From Tistlia consotensis USBA 355 (GTDB taxonomy: Bacteria > Pseudomonadota > Alphaproteobacteria > Kiloniellales > DSM-21159): DNA of 61,583 nt. Each line of letters begins with the position of its first letter. Within the stretch, counting starts at the first letter, position 1. A model generated the notes under the pieces. That model was given only the letters and a program-made list of their open reading frames with translations. It ran no database searches and had not been told where the DNA came from. Positions 8,163 through 16,480 of this stretch are shown here, in pieces. Location: assembly GCF_900177295.1 (NCBI RefSeq), contig NZ_FWZX01000036.1:1-61583 (forward strand), in the 5' to 3' direction. The translations under genes were made by a program, and so were the position numbers.

Positions 8163-11100
8163 CTACCCCTCCGCGTTGGCCAGCAGCGCCGCGTTGCCAC
8201 CCGAGGCCGTGATGTCGACCGAGACGCAGCGCTCGACGGCGAAGCGGGTCGGCTCGTCGCCCGGATGGATCAGCGGCAGGATCGCGCCGGGCCGCTGTGC
8301 CGCGACGCGGCGCAGGGCGACCGCCAGGTCCCGCGGCCCGGCGACGGCCAGCGCCGTCAGGCCGGGCAGCGCCGCGACCGCGAGCGCCGAGGCCTCGTCG
8401 GGCAGGCCGACGACGGCGAGCGGGCTGCGGCCCTTGCCGGCCAGCGCCTCGGCGAAGCGCCGCGCCGGCCCGGCCTCGGCCTCCGGCAGGACCAGCAGGG
8501 TCGGATTGCCGAAGGCCAGCGCCCGCGCCGCCAGGGCCCAGGCCTCGGCCGGCTCGCCCTCGGCCGAGAGCAGGACGGCGAGCGGCCCGCGGCTGGCGAG
8601 GCGCAGGGTGTTGCGCTCGCCGGTCGGGCCCGGCAGCTCGGCGATCCAGCCGACCAGCGGCTCGCAGTCCTCGAGCGCGCCGCGCAGCGCCGCCGGCAGG
8701 CTGCGCCCCTGCAGCAGCGGCTCGCCCTCGAGCGCCAGCCCGGCGGCGCGGCGCAGCCGCTCGATGCGATCCGCCAGGTGCCGCCAGGCGCCGTGGTCGG
8801 CCAGGGTCGCCGCCAGGGCCGCCGTCAGCTCGGGCCAGGGCTGCGGCGCCCCGGCCGCCTCGCCCGCGGCGGCGGCCGGCGCAGGCGCGGCCGCGTCGCC
8901 GTCCCGCACCAGGAAGCGGCGCAGGTAGAAGGGGCCGCCGGCCTTCGGCCCGGTGCCCGACAGGCCCTCGCCGCCGAACGGCTGGACGCCGACCACCGCG
9001 CCGATCTGGTTGCGGTTGACGTAGAGGTTGCCGACATGGGCGCGGCCGACGATCGCCTCGACCCGGTCCTCGATGCGCGAGTGCACGCCCAGGGTCAGGC
9101 CGTAGCCGCGCGCGTTGATGCGCTCCACCAGGCTCTCCAGCTCCTCGGCCCGGTAGGTCGCGACGTGCACCACCGGCCCGAAGACCTCGCGCTCCAGCTG
9201 CTCGATGCCGTCCAGGCGGTAGACGCCGGGCGCGACGAAGGTGCCGCGCGCCGCGACCTCGGGCGGCAGCGGCGTGCGCGCGACCAGGCGGCCCTGCGCC
9301 TCCAGCGCCGCGCAGTGGCCCTCGATGTCGGCCCGGGCCTCCGCGTCGATCACCGGGCCGACGTCGACCGAGAGCGCCCAGGGATCGCCGAGCGCGAGCT
9401 CGGCCATCGCCCCCTTGAGCATGGTCAGCACGGTCTCGGCGACGTCCTCCTGCAGGCACAGCATGCGCAGGGCCGAGCAGCGCTGGCCGGCGCTCTGGAA
9501 GCCCGAGGCCAGGATGTCGCGCACCGCCTGCTCGGGCAGCGCCGTCGAGTCGACGATCATGCAGTTGAGCCCGCCGGTCTCGGCGATCAGCGGCGCCTCG
9601 GCCTTGCCGGCGGCGGCCAGCGCCCGGTGGATCGCCTGGGCGGTCGCGGTCGAGCCGGTGAAGCAGACGCCGGCCGTGCGCGGATCGGCGACCAGCGCGC
9701 CGCCCACGGTCGCGCCGTCACCCGGCAGCAGCTGCAGCGCCGCCAGCGGCACGCCGGCCTCGTGCATCAGCTCGGCGGCGCGGGTCGCGATCAGCGGCGT
9801 CTGCTCGGCCGGCTTGGCCAGCACCGCGTTGCCGGCGCCGAGCGCCGCAGCGATCTGCCCGGTGAAGATCGCCAGCGGAAAGTTCCAGGGCGAGATGCAG
9901 ACGAAGGCGCCGCGCGCCTTCAGCCCCGGTCCGCCCCCGGCTTCCCCGCAGACCCGCTCCGTCTCGTTCGCGTAGTAGCGCAGGAAGTCGACCGCCTCGC
10001 GGATCTCGGCGATGGCGTCGAAGCGCGACTTGCCGGCCTCGCGGGTCGCCAGCGCCATCAGCTCCGGCGCGTTGTCCTCGTAGAGCTCGGCGACCTCGCG
10101 CAGCACGGTCGCGCGCTCGGCCGGCGTGCGCCGGCTCCAGTCGGCGAAGCCTTGCCCGGCGGCGGCCAGCGCCGCCTCGACCGAGGCCGCGTCGGCGTCG
10201 ATCACCCGGCCGACGCCATCACCGTGGTCGGCGGGATTGAGGCGCTCCGCCCCCTCGTCCTCCGCCCCCTTCGCCAGGGGCCGCCCGGCGACCAGCGGCC
10301 GGCCCAGCCAGCGATGCCGCCGGAACGGCGCCATCGCCCCCTCCAGCGCCGCCAGGGCGTCGGGATCGGCGAGGTTCCAGCCGCGCGCGTTCTTGCGGCC
10401 GTCGCCGTAGAGCGCCGGCGGCGCCGGGATCGACCGGTTCGGCACGCCGCCCTGGCGCTCCAGCAGGTCGAGCGGATCGGGCACGACCTCCCTCGGCGGC
10501 ACCTTGGCGTCGAGGATGCGGTGCACGAAGGAGGAGTTGGCGCCGTTCTCCAGCAGGCGGCGGACCAGGTAGGCCAGCAGGTCGCGATGCTCGCCGACCG
10601 GCGCGTAGATCCGGCAGATCCGGCCGCTGCGCGCCACCACCCGCTCGTGCAGCGCCTCGCCCATGCCGTGCAGGCGCTGGAACTCGAAATCGCGCCCCTC
10701 GGCCTTGGTGCCGCCCATCTCCAGGACGGCCTGCACCGTATGGGCGTTGTGGGTCGCGAACTGCGGATAGAGCCGCTCCGAGGCGTCGAGCAGCCGCCTC
10801 GCGCAGGCGAGGTAGGAGACGTCGGTCGCGGCCTTGCGGGTGAACACCGGGTAGCCTGCCAGGCCCTGGACCTGGGCGAGCTTGACCTCGCTGTCCCAGT
10901 AGGCGCCCTTGACCAGGCGCACCATGAAGCGCCGGCCGTGCTTCCTGGCCAGCGCGTCGAGCCAGTCGATCACCGCCGGCGCGCGCTTCTGGTAGGCCTG
11001 GACGACGATGCCGAAGCCCGGCCAGTCCTTAAGGTCGGGGCTCGCCGCGACCGCCTCGATGACCGCCAGCGAGATGTCCAGGCGCTCGGCCTCCTCGGCA

Positions 11101-11987
11101 TCGATGTTGAGGCCGATGCCGGCGTTGCGCGCGAGCTGGCAGAGCGCCGCGACGCGCGGCACCAGCTCGTCCATGACCCGCGCCGGCTTGGTGAACTCGT
11201 AGCGCGGATGCAGCGCCGAGAGCTTGACCGAGATGCCCGGGTTGGCGCGCACGTCGTCTCCGCTCGAAGCCTCGCCGATCGCGGCGATCGCCGCGGCGTA
11301 GCTGCGGAAGTAGCGCCGCGCGTCGGCCGCGGTGCGCGCCGCCTCGCCCAGCATGTCGAAGGAGAAGGAGTAGCCCTTGGACAGCAGCGGCCGGCCGCGC
11401 TCCAGCGCCTCCTCGATGGTTTCGCCGAGCACGAACTGGCGGCCGAGGATCTTCATGGCCTGCAGCACGGCGCTGCGCACCACCGGCTCGGACAGGCGCT
11501 TGACCAGGCGGCGCAGCACGCCGGTCAGCTCCTGCCGGCTCGCCTCCTCGTCGAGGATCTTGCCCGTGAGCATCAGGCCCCAGGCCGAGGCGTTGACCAG
11601 CGCTGAGCCGGACCTGCCGACGTGGCGGTCCCATTCGCCTGGCGCGATCTTGTCCTCGATCAGCTCATCCATGGTCTCGGCGTCGGGCACCCGGAGCAGC
11701 GCCTCGGCGAGGCACATCAGCGCGATGCCCTCCTTGGTCGAGAGCCCGTACTCGGCCAGGAAGGCCTCCAGCATGCCCGGCCGCTGGTCGTCGCGGATCT
11801 CCGCCACCAGCCCGGCCGCGCCCTCAACGATCCGGTCGCGCTGCCCGCGGTCGAGGCCGAGCGAAGCGGCCAGGTCGGCGACGCAGGCCGCCTCGTCGGC
11901 GAGGTAGAGCCGGCGGACGCGAGCGCGCGCGGCGACGAGCGGGTCCGACGGCTGCGGGTCGGCGGGATCGGCGGAATCGAGGGGCAT
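8163..11987 (-). CDS. putA: bifunctional proline dehydrogenase / L-glutamate gamma-semialdehyde dehydrogenase PutA
   Basis: A 1274-residue enzyme that oxidises proline to glutamate in two steps. The FAD-linked proline dehydrogenase barrel spans about residues 130-480 (LVKGAYWDSEVK near 357, FEFQRLHGMGEALH, RIYAPVGEHRDLL). The aldehyde dehydrogenase domain spans about 530-1010, with SPWNFPLAIFTGQ, catalytic Glu ~803 in ETGG and catalytic Cys ~837 in GQRCSALR. About 230 C-terminal residues form a degenerate aldehyde-dehydrogenase-like domain ending in CVSVDITASGGNAALL, as in type B PutA. There is no N-terminal ribbon-helix-helix DNA-binding domain, so it should not self-regulate. The ATG at 11987 (MPLDSADPAD) gives the expected N-terminus. 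Confidence 0.96.
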   Translation of the reverse strand: MPLDSADPADPQPSDPLVAARARVRRLYLADEAACVADLAASLGLDRGQRDRIVEGAAGLVAEIRDDQRPGMLEAFLAEYGLSTKEGIALMCLAEALLRVPDAETMDELIEDKIAPGEWDRHVGRSGSALVNASAWGLMLTGKILDEEASRQELTGVLRRLVKRLSEPVVRSAVLQAMKILGRQFVLGETIEEALERGRPLLSKGYSFSFDMLGEAARTAADARRYFRSYAAAIAAIGEASSGDDVRANPGISVKLSALHPRYEFTKPARVMDELVPRVAALCQLARNAGIGLNIDAEEAERLDISLAVIEAVAASPDLKDWPGFGIVVQAYQKRAPAVIDWLDALARKHGRRFMVRLVKGAYWDSEVKLAQVQGLAGYPVFTRKAATDVSYLACARRLLDASERLYPQFATHNAHTVQAVLEMGGTKAEGRDFEFQRLHGMGEALHERVVARSGRICRIYAPVGEHRDLLAYLVRRLLENGANSSFVHRILDAKVPPREVVPDPLDLLERQGGVPNRSIPAPPALYGDGRKNARGWNLADPDALAALEGAMAPFRRHRWLGRPLVAGRPLAKGAEDEGAERLNPADHGDGVGRVIDADAASVEAALAAAGQGFADWSRRTPAERATVLREVAELYEDNAPELMALATREAGKSRFDAIAEIREAVDFLRYYANETERVCGEAGGGPGLKARGAFVCISPWNFPLAIFTGQIAAALGAGNAVLAKPAEQTPLIATRAAELMHEAGVPLAALQLLPGDGATVGGALVADPRTAGVCFTGSTATAQAIHRALAAAGKAEAPLIAETGGLNCMIVDSTALPEQAVRDILASGFQSAGQRCSALRMLCLQEDVAETVLTMLKGAMAELALGDPWALSVDVGPVIDAEARADIEGHCAALEAQGRLVARTPLPPEVAARGTFVAPGVYRLDGIEQLEREVFGPVVHVATYRAEELESLVERINARGYGLTLGVHSRIEDRVEAIVGRAHVGNLYVNRNQIGAVVGVQPFGGEGLSGTGPKAGGPFYLRRFLVRDGDAAAPAPAAAAGEAAGAPQPWPELTAALAATLADHGAWRHLADRIERLRRAAGLALEGEPLLQGRSLPAALRGALEDCEPLVGWIAELPGPTGERNTLRLASRGPLAVLLSAEGEPAEAWALAARALAFGNPTLLVLPEAEAGPARRFAEALAGKGRSPLAVVGLPDEASALAVAALPGLTALAVAGPRDLAVALRRVAAQRPGAILPLIHPGDEPTRFAVERCVSVDITASGGNAALLANAEG

Positions 11988-12243
11988 GGCGCAGGAGTCC
12001 TGGCAGCAGGGCGTCGGGTCACGCGACTCTGCCAGAAACCCGATAGGCCGTGGCCCTTTTGTCGGCGACCTTCCTGGTCCTAACATCCGGGATGATCCAC
12101 ATTTGCAGTCATTTTTCCCGCTATTACGGCGCATAGGCAGTCTGTTGACCGCCGAGGAGGACCGCAGGCCATCCCTTCCCCTTGCCCGATGCGGGTCTTT
12201 GGCGCGAGCCTGCCGCGCCAGGGCAGCAGCGGGGAGCCTCCCT
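11988..12243. promoter_or_regulatory. divergent spacer between putA and enolase-superfamily gene
   Basis: These 256 bases hold no gene. An AT-richer patch at about 12095-12125 (ATTTGCAGTCATTTTTCCCG) is the likeliest promoter area for putA and/or the plus-strand gene. I see no PutA-type or Lrp-type regulator gene nearby and no clear operator. The plus-strand gene has a GGGGAG ribosome binding site at 12231-12236. Confidence 0.35.
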
Positions 12244-13446
12244 TTGAAGATCACCGACGTCCGGACCTTCGTGGTCGGCAACCCGCCGCCGTCCTTCGGC
12301 GGCCGCTACTTCGTCTTCGTCAAGCTGGTCACCGACGGCGGGGTCGAGGGGCTCGGCGAGGTCTACTGCCTGCCGTTCCATCCCCGGGTCGTGGTCGCGA
12401 TGATCGAGGACCTGGCCGGGCGCTACCTGGTCGGCCAGGACCCGACGCGGATCGAGAGCCTGTGGCGGCGGGTCTATTCGGCCGGCTACGGCCAGCGGCC
12501 GGACCTCTCGGTCGCCGGCATCCTGAGCGGCCTGGAGATGGCCTGCTGGGACATCCTGGGCAAGGAGACCGGCAAGCCGGTCCATGCCCTGCTCGGCGGC
12601 AGGGTCCACGAGCGCCTGAGGAGCTACACGTATCTCTATCCCGGCGAAGGCGAGACGGCGGACTTCTACCACGACGCCGAGCGCTCGGCGGAGCGCGCGG
12701 CCGAGTATGTCCGCCAGGGCTTCACGGCGATCAAGTTCGATCCGGCCGGCCCCTACTCGGCCTTCGACCCGCGCATGCCCGACCAGGAATCGCTGGCCCG
12801 CTCGGAGCAGTTCTGCCGGCTGATCCGCGCCGCGGTCGGCGGCGGCGCCGACCTCCTGTTCGGGACCCACGGCCAGTTCACCCCGGCCGGCGCCCTGCGC
12901 CTGGCCCGGCGCCTGGAGCCCTACGACCCGCTGTGGCTCGAGGAGCCGACGCCGCCGGAGATGCCGGAGCAGATGGCGCTGGTCGCGCGCGGCACGACGA
13001 TCCCGGTCGCGGCCGGCGAGCGCCTGGCCACCAAGTACGAGTTCGCGCGCCTGCTCGACGCCGGCGCGGCGGCGATCCTGCAGCCCAACCTGGGCCGCGT
13101 CGGCGGCCTGCTCGAGGCCAAGAAGATCGCCGGCCTGGCCGAGGCGCGCTACGCCCAGGTGGCGCCCCACCTCTACTGCGGCCCGGTCGTCGGCGCCGCC
13201 AACATCCAGCTCGCCGCGACCCTGCCGAACTTCCTGATCCTGGAGTCGATCCAGACCTGGGGTGGCTTCCACGCCGAGCTGCTGAAGACGCCGATCCGCT
13301 GGCAGGAGGGCTACGTGCTGGTGCCCGACGCCCCGGGCCTGGGCGTCGAGCTCGACGAGGCCGTCGCCCTGGCCCATCCCTACGAGGGCGAGGAACTGCA
13401 CCTGGACATGGCGCAGGACCCCGTGCCCTGGCGGCCGGCCGAATGA
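12244..13446 (+). CDS. mandelate racemase/muconate lactonizing enzyme family protein
   Basis: A 400-residue enolase-superfamily enzyme, probably a sugar-acid dehydratase or cycloisomerase. The capping domain covers residues 1-120 and the barrel 130-370. Candidate active-site elements are K164 (AIKFDP), GTHGQ at 207-211, E233 in WLEEP, E259 in AGERLA and H309 in QVAPHLYCGP. The start is read as TTG at 12244 because GGGGAG lies seven bases upstream and the family N-terminus MKITDVRTFVVG begins exactly there; longer in-frame starts overlap the putA promoter. It precedes a hydroxyacid dehydrogenase gene. The substrate cannot be named from sequence. Confidence 0.85.
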   Translation: MKITDVRTFVVGNPPPSFGGRYFVFVKLVTDGGVEGLGEVYCLPFHPRVVVAMIEDLAGRYLVGQDPTRIESLWRRVYSAGYGQRPDLSVAGILSGLEMACWDILGKETGKPVHALLGGRVHERLRSYTYLYPGEGETADFYHDAERSAERAAEYVRQGFTAIKFDPAGPYSAFDPRMPDQESLARSEQFCRLIRAAVGGGADLLFGTHGQFTPAGALRLARRLEPYDPLWLEEPTPPEMPEQMALVARGTTIPVAAGERLATKYEFARLLDAGAAAILQPNLGRVGGLLEAKKIAGLAEARYAQVAPHLYCGPVVGAANIQLAATLPNFLILESIQTWGGFHAELLKTPIRWQEGYVLVPDAPGLGVELDEAVALAHPYEGEELHLDMAQDPVPWRPAE

Positions 13447-13474
13447 GCTGTCGGCCCGCCTTGTTTCCTCTCTC

Positions 13475-13645
13475 CGTCATCCCGGAAGCCGCTTTGCCCG
13501 GCAGCTCCGCTGCCGACGGCAAAGCGAGCTGTCCGGGATCCAGGGCCACGAGCCAGTGCGATACGGCCCTGGGTCCGGGTCGCAAGGCTCGCAAACCCGA
13601 AAGCCCCTCGGGCTTTCGGGCTCGCCTAGCGCCCGGGATGACGGG
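13475..13645. repeat. intergenic structured repeat, family B variant
   Basis: The spacer begins CGTCATCCCGG and ends CCGGGATGACG, so its ends form an inverted repeat. Inside is a perfect 11-bp hairpin, CCCGAAAGCCC (13596-13606) with GGGCTTTCGGG (13610-13620), and a second pair GCTTTGCC...GGCAAAGC near 13490-13527. It lies directly after the enolase-superfamily gene and could terminate its transcript. The end sequence resembles the repeat at 35822-35910. Confidence 0.75.
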
Positions 13646-13680
13646 TTAGAGTGAACGCGAGAGAATCCAGGAGACACCCC

Positions 13681-14583
13681 ATGCACTACGCCTTCGTCGG
13701 CCTCGGCAACCTCGGCCGGCATCTCGCCGGCAGCCTGGTCAAGGCCGGCTTCACGGTCACGGTCAGCGATCTCGACAAGGCCCGGGCGGAGTCGCTGCTC
13801 GCCGCCGGCGCGCGCTGGGCGGACGATCCCAAGTCGGCCGCCGCGGCGGCCGACGCGGCGATCACCTGCCTGCCCTCGCCGGCCGCCTCGGCGGCGGTGG
13901 CGCCCCAGCTCTTCGAGGCGCTGGCGCCCGGTGCCACCTGGATCGAGATGAGCACCAACGACCACCGGGAGATCGCGCGCCTGGCCGAGCTGGCGGCCTC
14001 GAAGGACATCGCGACCCTCGAGGCGCCGGTCACCGGCGGCGTGCACCGCGCCGCGAGCGGCGAGATCACCGTGCTGGCCGGCGGCCCCGAGGCGATCTTC
14101 GAGAAGCACCGCCCGGCCCTGGAGGCGATGGGCGGCGAGGTGATCCACATGGGCCCGCTCGGCTCGGCGGCGCTGATCAAGGTGATCACCAACATGCTGG
14201 CCTTCATCCACCTCATCGCCGACGGCGAGGCGCTGATGCTGGCCAAAAAGGGCGGCCTCGACCTCGGCAAGGCCTGGAAGGCGATCAAGGCGAGCTCGGG
14301 CAGCTCCTTCGTCCACGAGACCGAGGGCCAGCTGATCCTCAACGGCAGCTACGACGTCGGCTTCACCATGGATCTCGCCTGCAAGGACCTCGGCTTCGCC
14401 GCCGGCTACGGCCGCGCCCTCGGCGTGCCGCTGGAGCTGGCCGGTCTGACCGAGCAGACCTTCGTGCGCGCCCGCGCCCAGTACGGCGGCCAGGCCCAGT
14501 CGACCCAGGTCGTCAAGCTGCTCGAGGACGCCCTCGGCACCGACCTGCGGGCGCCGGGCTTCCCGGAGAAGCTGACCGAGTAG
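13681..14583 (+). CDS. NAD(P)-dependent beta-hydroxyacid dehydrogenase (3-hydroxyisobutyrate dehydrogenase family)
   Basis: A 300-residue oxidoreductase. The Rossmann motif is at residues 6-11 (GLGNLG). The family substrate motif appears as EAPVTGGVHRAASGEITVL, and the catalytic lysine is K167 in GSAALIKVITNML. The all-helical C-terminal domain is complete. Relatives oxidise 3-hydroxyisobutyrate, tartronate semialdehyde or similar. The start ATG at 13681 has AGGAGA seven bases upstream. It follows an enolase-superfamily enzyme, so a sugar-acid pathway is a reasonable guess, but the two genes are separated by a hairpin-rich repeat. Confidence 0.88.
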   Translation: MHYAFVGLGNLGRHLAGSLVKAGFTVTVSDLDKARAESLLAAGARWADDPKSAAAAADAAITCLPSPAASAAVAPQLFEALAPGATWIEMSTNDHREIARLAELAASKDIATLEAPVTGGVHRAASGEITVLAGGPEAIFEKHRPALEAMGGEVIHMGPLGSAALIKVITNMLAFIHLIADGEALMLAKKGGLDLGKAWKAIKASSGSSFVHETEGQLILNGSYDVGFTMDLACKDLGFAAGYGRALGVPLELAGLTEQTFVRARAQYGGQAQSTQVVKLLEDALGTDLRAPGFPEKLTE

Positions 14584-14587
14584 CGCG

Positions 14588-15016
14588 TCAGCGCCCGCCC
14601 GTCAGGGAGACGGCACGGTCGCGAAGGCGCGGATGCCGCCCCTGCCCCAGCTTGCGCAGCAGCCGCTCGTCGGCCGTGACGAAGCGGCAGTCGTTGGCCT
14701 CCGCCAGCGCGAGGTAGAGGCAGTCGTAGGCCGGATGATCGAGCTCGATGGCGAGCTGCGTCGCCGGCTCGAGCAGCGCGCGCGTCGGCAGCAGCTCGAT
14801 GTCCGCGCGCTCGAGCAGCCGGGCCGCGAGCAGCGCCTCCCGTTCGGAAAGCTCGGCGCGCTGCACCTTCTTCCACAGGATGTTCGCGCACTCCGCCACC
14901 AGCAGCTCCGGCGCCAGCAACCTGGCGTCGGTCCGCAGGGCGAGCGCCTCGGCGGTCCCCTGCTCCTCGACGACCCACTTGACGGCGATGCTGGCGTCGA
15001 TGACGAGGGGGCTCAC
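14588..15016 (-). CDS. PIN-domain toxin of a VapBC/FitAB-type toxin-antitoxin pair
   Basis: A 142-residue PIN-domain ribonuclease. The four acidic residues of the active site can be placed: D7 (VIDASIAVKW), E42 (VAECANILW), D98 (HPAYDCLYLALAE) and D116 (FVTADERLL). Length is typical for VapC. Its ATG overlaps the antitoxin stop codon by four bases (ATGA), so the two are translated together. A second, decayed copy of this gene lies at 15392-16480. The natural RNA target cannot be inferred. Confidence 0.9.
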   Translation of the reverse strand: MSPLVIDASIAVKWVVEEQGTAEALALRTDARLLAPELLVAECANILWKKVQRAELSEREALLAARLLERADIELLPTRALLEPATQLAIELDHPAYDCLYLALAEANDCRFVTADERLLRKLGQGRHPRLRDRAVSLTGGR

Positions 15017-15252
15017 CGCTCGTCGCGTCCCTCGCGCAGCAGGACCTCCGACGGCGTCTGCACGCGGCTGCTGGTCAGCGCACGCAGCTCGGCGGCAAGG
15101 CTCTCGAACGACGGCTCGACCTCGGCGCTCAGGGCCTGGCGAAGGATCTCCCGATGCTCGGCCTCGGCGGAGCGCCCGTGCCGGGCGGCCCGCCGCTTCA
15201 GGCGGGCGATCAGCTCGTCGTCGAGATTGCGCACGTGAAGGTTCCCGGACAT
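15013..15252 (-). CDS. FitA-like ribbon-helix-helix antitoxin
   Basis: A 79-residue protein. The N-terminal ribbon-helix-helix spans residues 1-45, with the strand NLHVRNLD followed by ELIARLKRRAARHGRSAEAEHREILRQAL, the FitA pattern. The C-terminal part (about 46-79) should wrap the PIN toxin. GAGGA lies about seven bases before the ATG at 15252. Two tandem palindromes directly upstream are likely operators for autorepression by the antitoxin-toxin complex. Confidence 0.88.
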   Translation of the reverse strand: MSGNLHVRNLDDELIARLKRRAARHGRSAEAEHREILRQALSAEVEPSFESLAAELRALTSSRVQTPSEVLLREGRDER

Positions 15253-15263
15253 TCGCTATCCTC

Positions 15264-15299
15264 TGCTCTCACTGGGAGCAATGCTCTCACATGGGAGCA
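15264..15299. promoter_or_regulatory. tandem operator palindromes of the toxin-antitoxin operon
   Basis: Two consecutive inverted repeats with the same arms: TGCTC...GAGCA at 15264-15280 and again at 15282-15299, with related centres (TCACTGG and TCACATGG). They begin 12 bases upstream of the antitoxin ATG on its 5' side. Ribbon-helix-helix antitoxins bind such tandem palindromes cooperatively. Confidence 0.65.
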
Positions 15300-15347
15300 G
15301 TCCGGTCCACTCGCCAGGCCCCCGCTCGAACGCATGGAGGGCACCGG
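15297..15347. repeat. direct repeat copy 1 flanking the decayed toxin locus
   Basis: About 50 bases starting GCAGTCCGGTCCACTCGCCA are repeated nearly exactly at 16481-16531 (GCAGTCCGGTCCGCTCGCCA). The two copies bracket the decayed second toxin gene and the methyltransferase gene. They look like the ends of a duplicated segment rather than insertion-sequence ends. Confidence 0.7.
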
Positions 15348-15391
15348 CCTCCGCGCGGCCGGCCTCCCGGCGTGGCCGACGGAGCGGCGCG

Positions 15392-15565
15392 TCAGCGCCC
15401 ACCCGTCGGGGAGACGGCGCGGTCGCGAAGGCGCGGATGGCACCCCCGCCCCAGCTTGCGCCGCAGTCTCTCGTCTGCCGTGACGAAGCGGCAGCCGTCG
15501 GCCCGGTGATCGAGCTCGATGGCGAGCCGCGTCGCCGACTCGGACAGCGCCAGCGTCGGCAGCGG
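15392..15565 (-). pseudogene. decayed second PIN toxin gene, 3' part
   Basis: This stretch is clearly related at the DNA level to the 3' half of the intact toxin gene (14588-14795): GTCAGCGCCC, GAGACGGC, GGTCGCGAAGGCGCGGAT, CCCCAGCTTGCGC, GTGACGAAGCGGCAG and TGATCGAGCTCGATGGCGAG are shared in order. About 33 bases are missing in the middle, removing the segment that encodes catalytic D98 and the helix around it. No intact reading frame remains. The 5' part of the same relic appears at 16405-16480, on the far side of the methyltransferase gene. Confidence 0.75.
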
Positions 15566-15568
15566 CCC

Positions 15569-15604
15569 GAGAGCACCGCAAAGGCTGAGAGCACCGCAAA
15601 GGCT
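15569..15604. repeat. exact 18-bp tandem duplication
   Basis: GAGAGCACCGCAAAGGCT occurs twice head to tail (15569-15586 and 15587-15604), just beyond the 3' toxin relic. It is an additional sign of local rearrangement. No function is suggested. Confidence 0.85.
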
Positions 15605-15670
15605 GCCGGGGGTAACGCTCCCCGTCCGAACGACCGTATTCCGAGCCGACGATCAAGGATCGCCGGATGG

Positions 15671-16333
15671 CTATGCGCGTCCCCTGACGATGATCGCATA
15701 GCGCCGGATCGGCGCACCATCGGGAGCAATCTGCTCGGATTCGACCGTCTCGACATCCACGTCCGTGAAGCCGGCGGCGCGGCAGAGCGCATCCCAGCCA
15801 GCGCCGTCGCGGAGGTGGAAGCCGTATTCCGGCCGGGCGAAATCCGGCGCTTCCCTTGGCGCCAGGCAGGCCATCAGCATCGAGCCGCCGGGGCGCATCA
15901 CCCGGCGCACTTCCGCCAGAGCGGTCGCCGGCTCCGTCCAGAAATGAATGACGCCGATCGAGAAGACCCGGTCGAAGCGGCCTTCGGCAAAAGGCATGTT
16001 CTCCGCCGAGGCGAGATCGAAGCTCGCCTTGCCGGAAGCGACGAGAGCGGCGTTGAAGGTGGCGGCTTCCGTGACCATTGTCGGCGAGATGTCGATCCCG
16101 CAATAGGTGACGTCCGCCGCCTGAGCGATCACGTCGGGCGCCGTGCGCCCACTGCCGAAGCCGATTTCGAGCACGCGGTTGCCCGCTTCCACGCCCAGAA
16201 GTGCAACGCTCCTGGCATTCGCCTGCCTGTTGTTCTCGTTCAGCCAATCGGCAACGGCGAGGCCCACGGCACCCTCGGGGTTGCCGAGTTGTCTGGCGCG
16301 TTCCGCGGAAGTGAGCGTTTCGAAGACGGCCAT
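15671..16333 (-). CDS. class I SAM-dependent methyltransferase
   Basis: A 220-residue methyltransferase. SAM motif I is VLEIGFGSG at residues 54-62, followed by the acidic residue of motif II in GIDISPTMV. The segment DLASAENMPFAEGRFDRVFSIGVIHFW and a RRVMRPGGSMLMA stretch belong to the UbiE/Methyltransf_11 type. The ATG at 16333 has GGGGGA about seven bases upstream; the frame continues back to 16519 but the extra sequence is relic DNA. The gene lies between the two halves of a decayed toxin gene, so it probably arrived by insertion or segmental rearrangement. The substrate is unknown. Confidence 0.85.
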   Translation of the reverse strand: MAVFETLTSAERARQLGNPEGAVGLAVADWLNENNRQANARSVALLGVEAGNRVLEIGFGSGRTAPDVIAQAADVTYCGIDISPTMVTEAATFNAALVASGKASFDLASAENMPFAEGRFDRVFSIGVIHFWTEPATALAEVRRVMRPGGSMLMACLAPREAPDFARPEYGFHLRDGAGWDALCRAAGFTDVDVETVESEQIAPDGAPIRRYAIIVRGRA

Positions 16334-16404
16334 CGTCGATCCCCCAGGAGTCGGCGCGAACGATCCGGCGGCAGGTCCGGAAAGCACAAGCCTGCCTGTT
16401 GACG

Positions 16405-16480
16405 CACCCCGCCACCGGCAGCTCGGGCGCCGTCGAGCTGGCCTCGCTTCCGACGGCGAGCGCCTCGCGCAGCGGGACCG
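16405..16480 (-). pseudogene. decayed second PIN toxin gene, 5' part
   Basis: The stretch GCCACCGGCAGCTCGGGCGCC...GGCGAGCGCCTCG parallels GCCACCAGCAGCTCCGGCGCC...GGCGAGCGCCTCG of the intact toxin gene at about 14895-14953, the region encoding ALALRTDARLLAPELLVAEC. Frames are broken. Orientation and order match the 3' relic at 15392-15565, which makes the two pieces the likely halves of one ancestral gene. Similarity was judged by eye and is weaker here than in the 3' part. Confidence 0.5.

Noticed and set aside
8265-11606. A 1113-residue plus-strand frame across putA
   Set aside because: Shadow frame of an unmistakable PutA on the other strand; no recognisable domain.
15256-15792. A 178-residue frame across the toxin relic
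   Set aside because: It reads the decayed toxin DNA in a non-native frame and has no domain.
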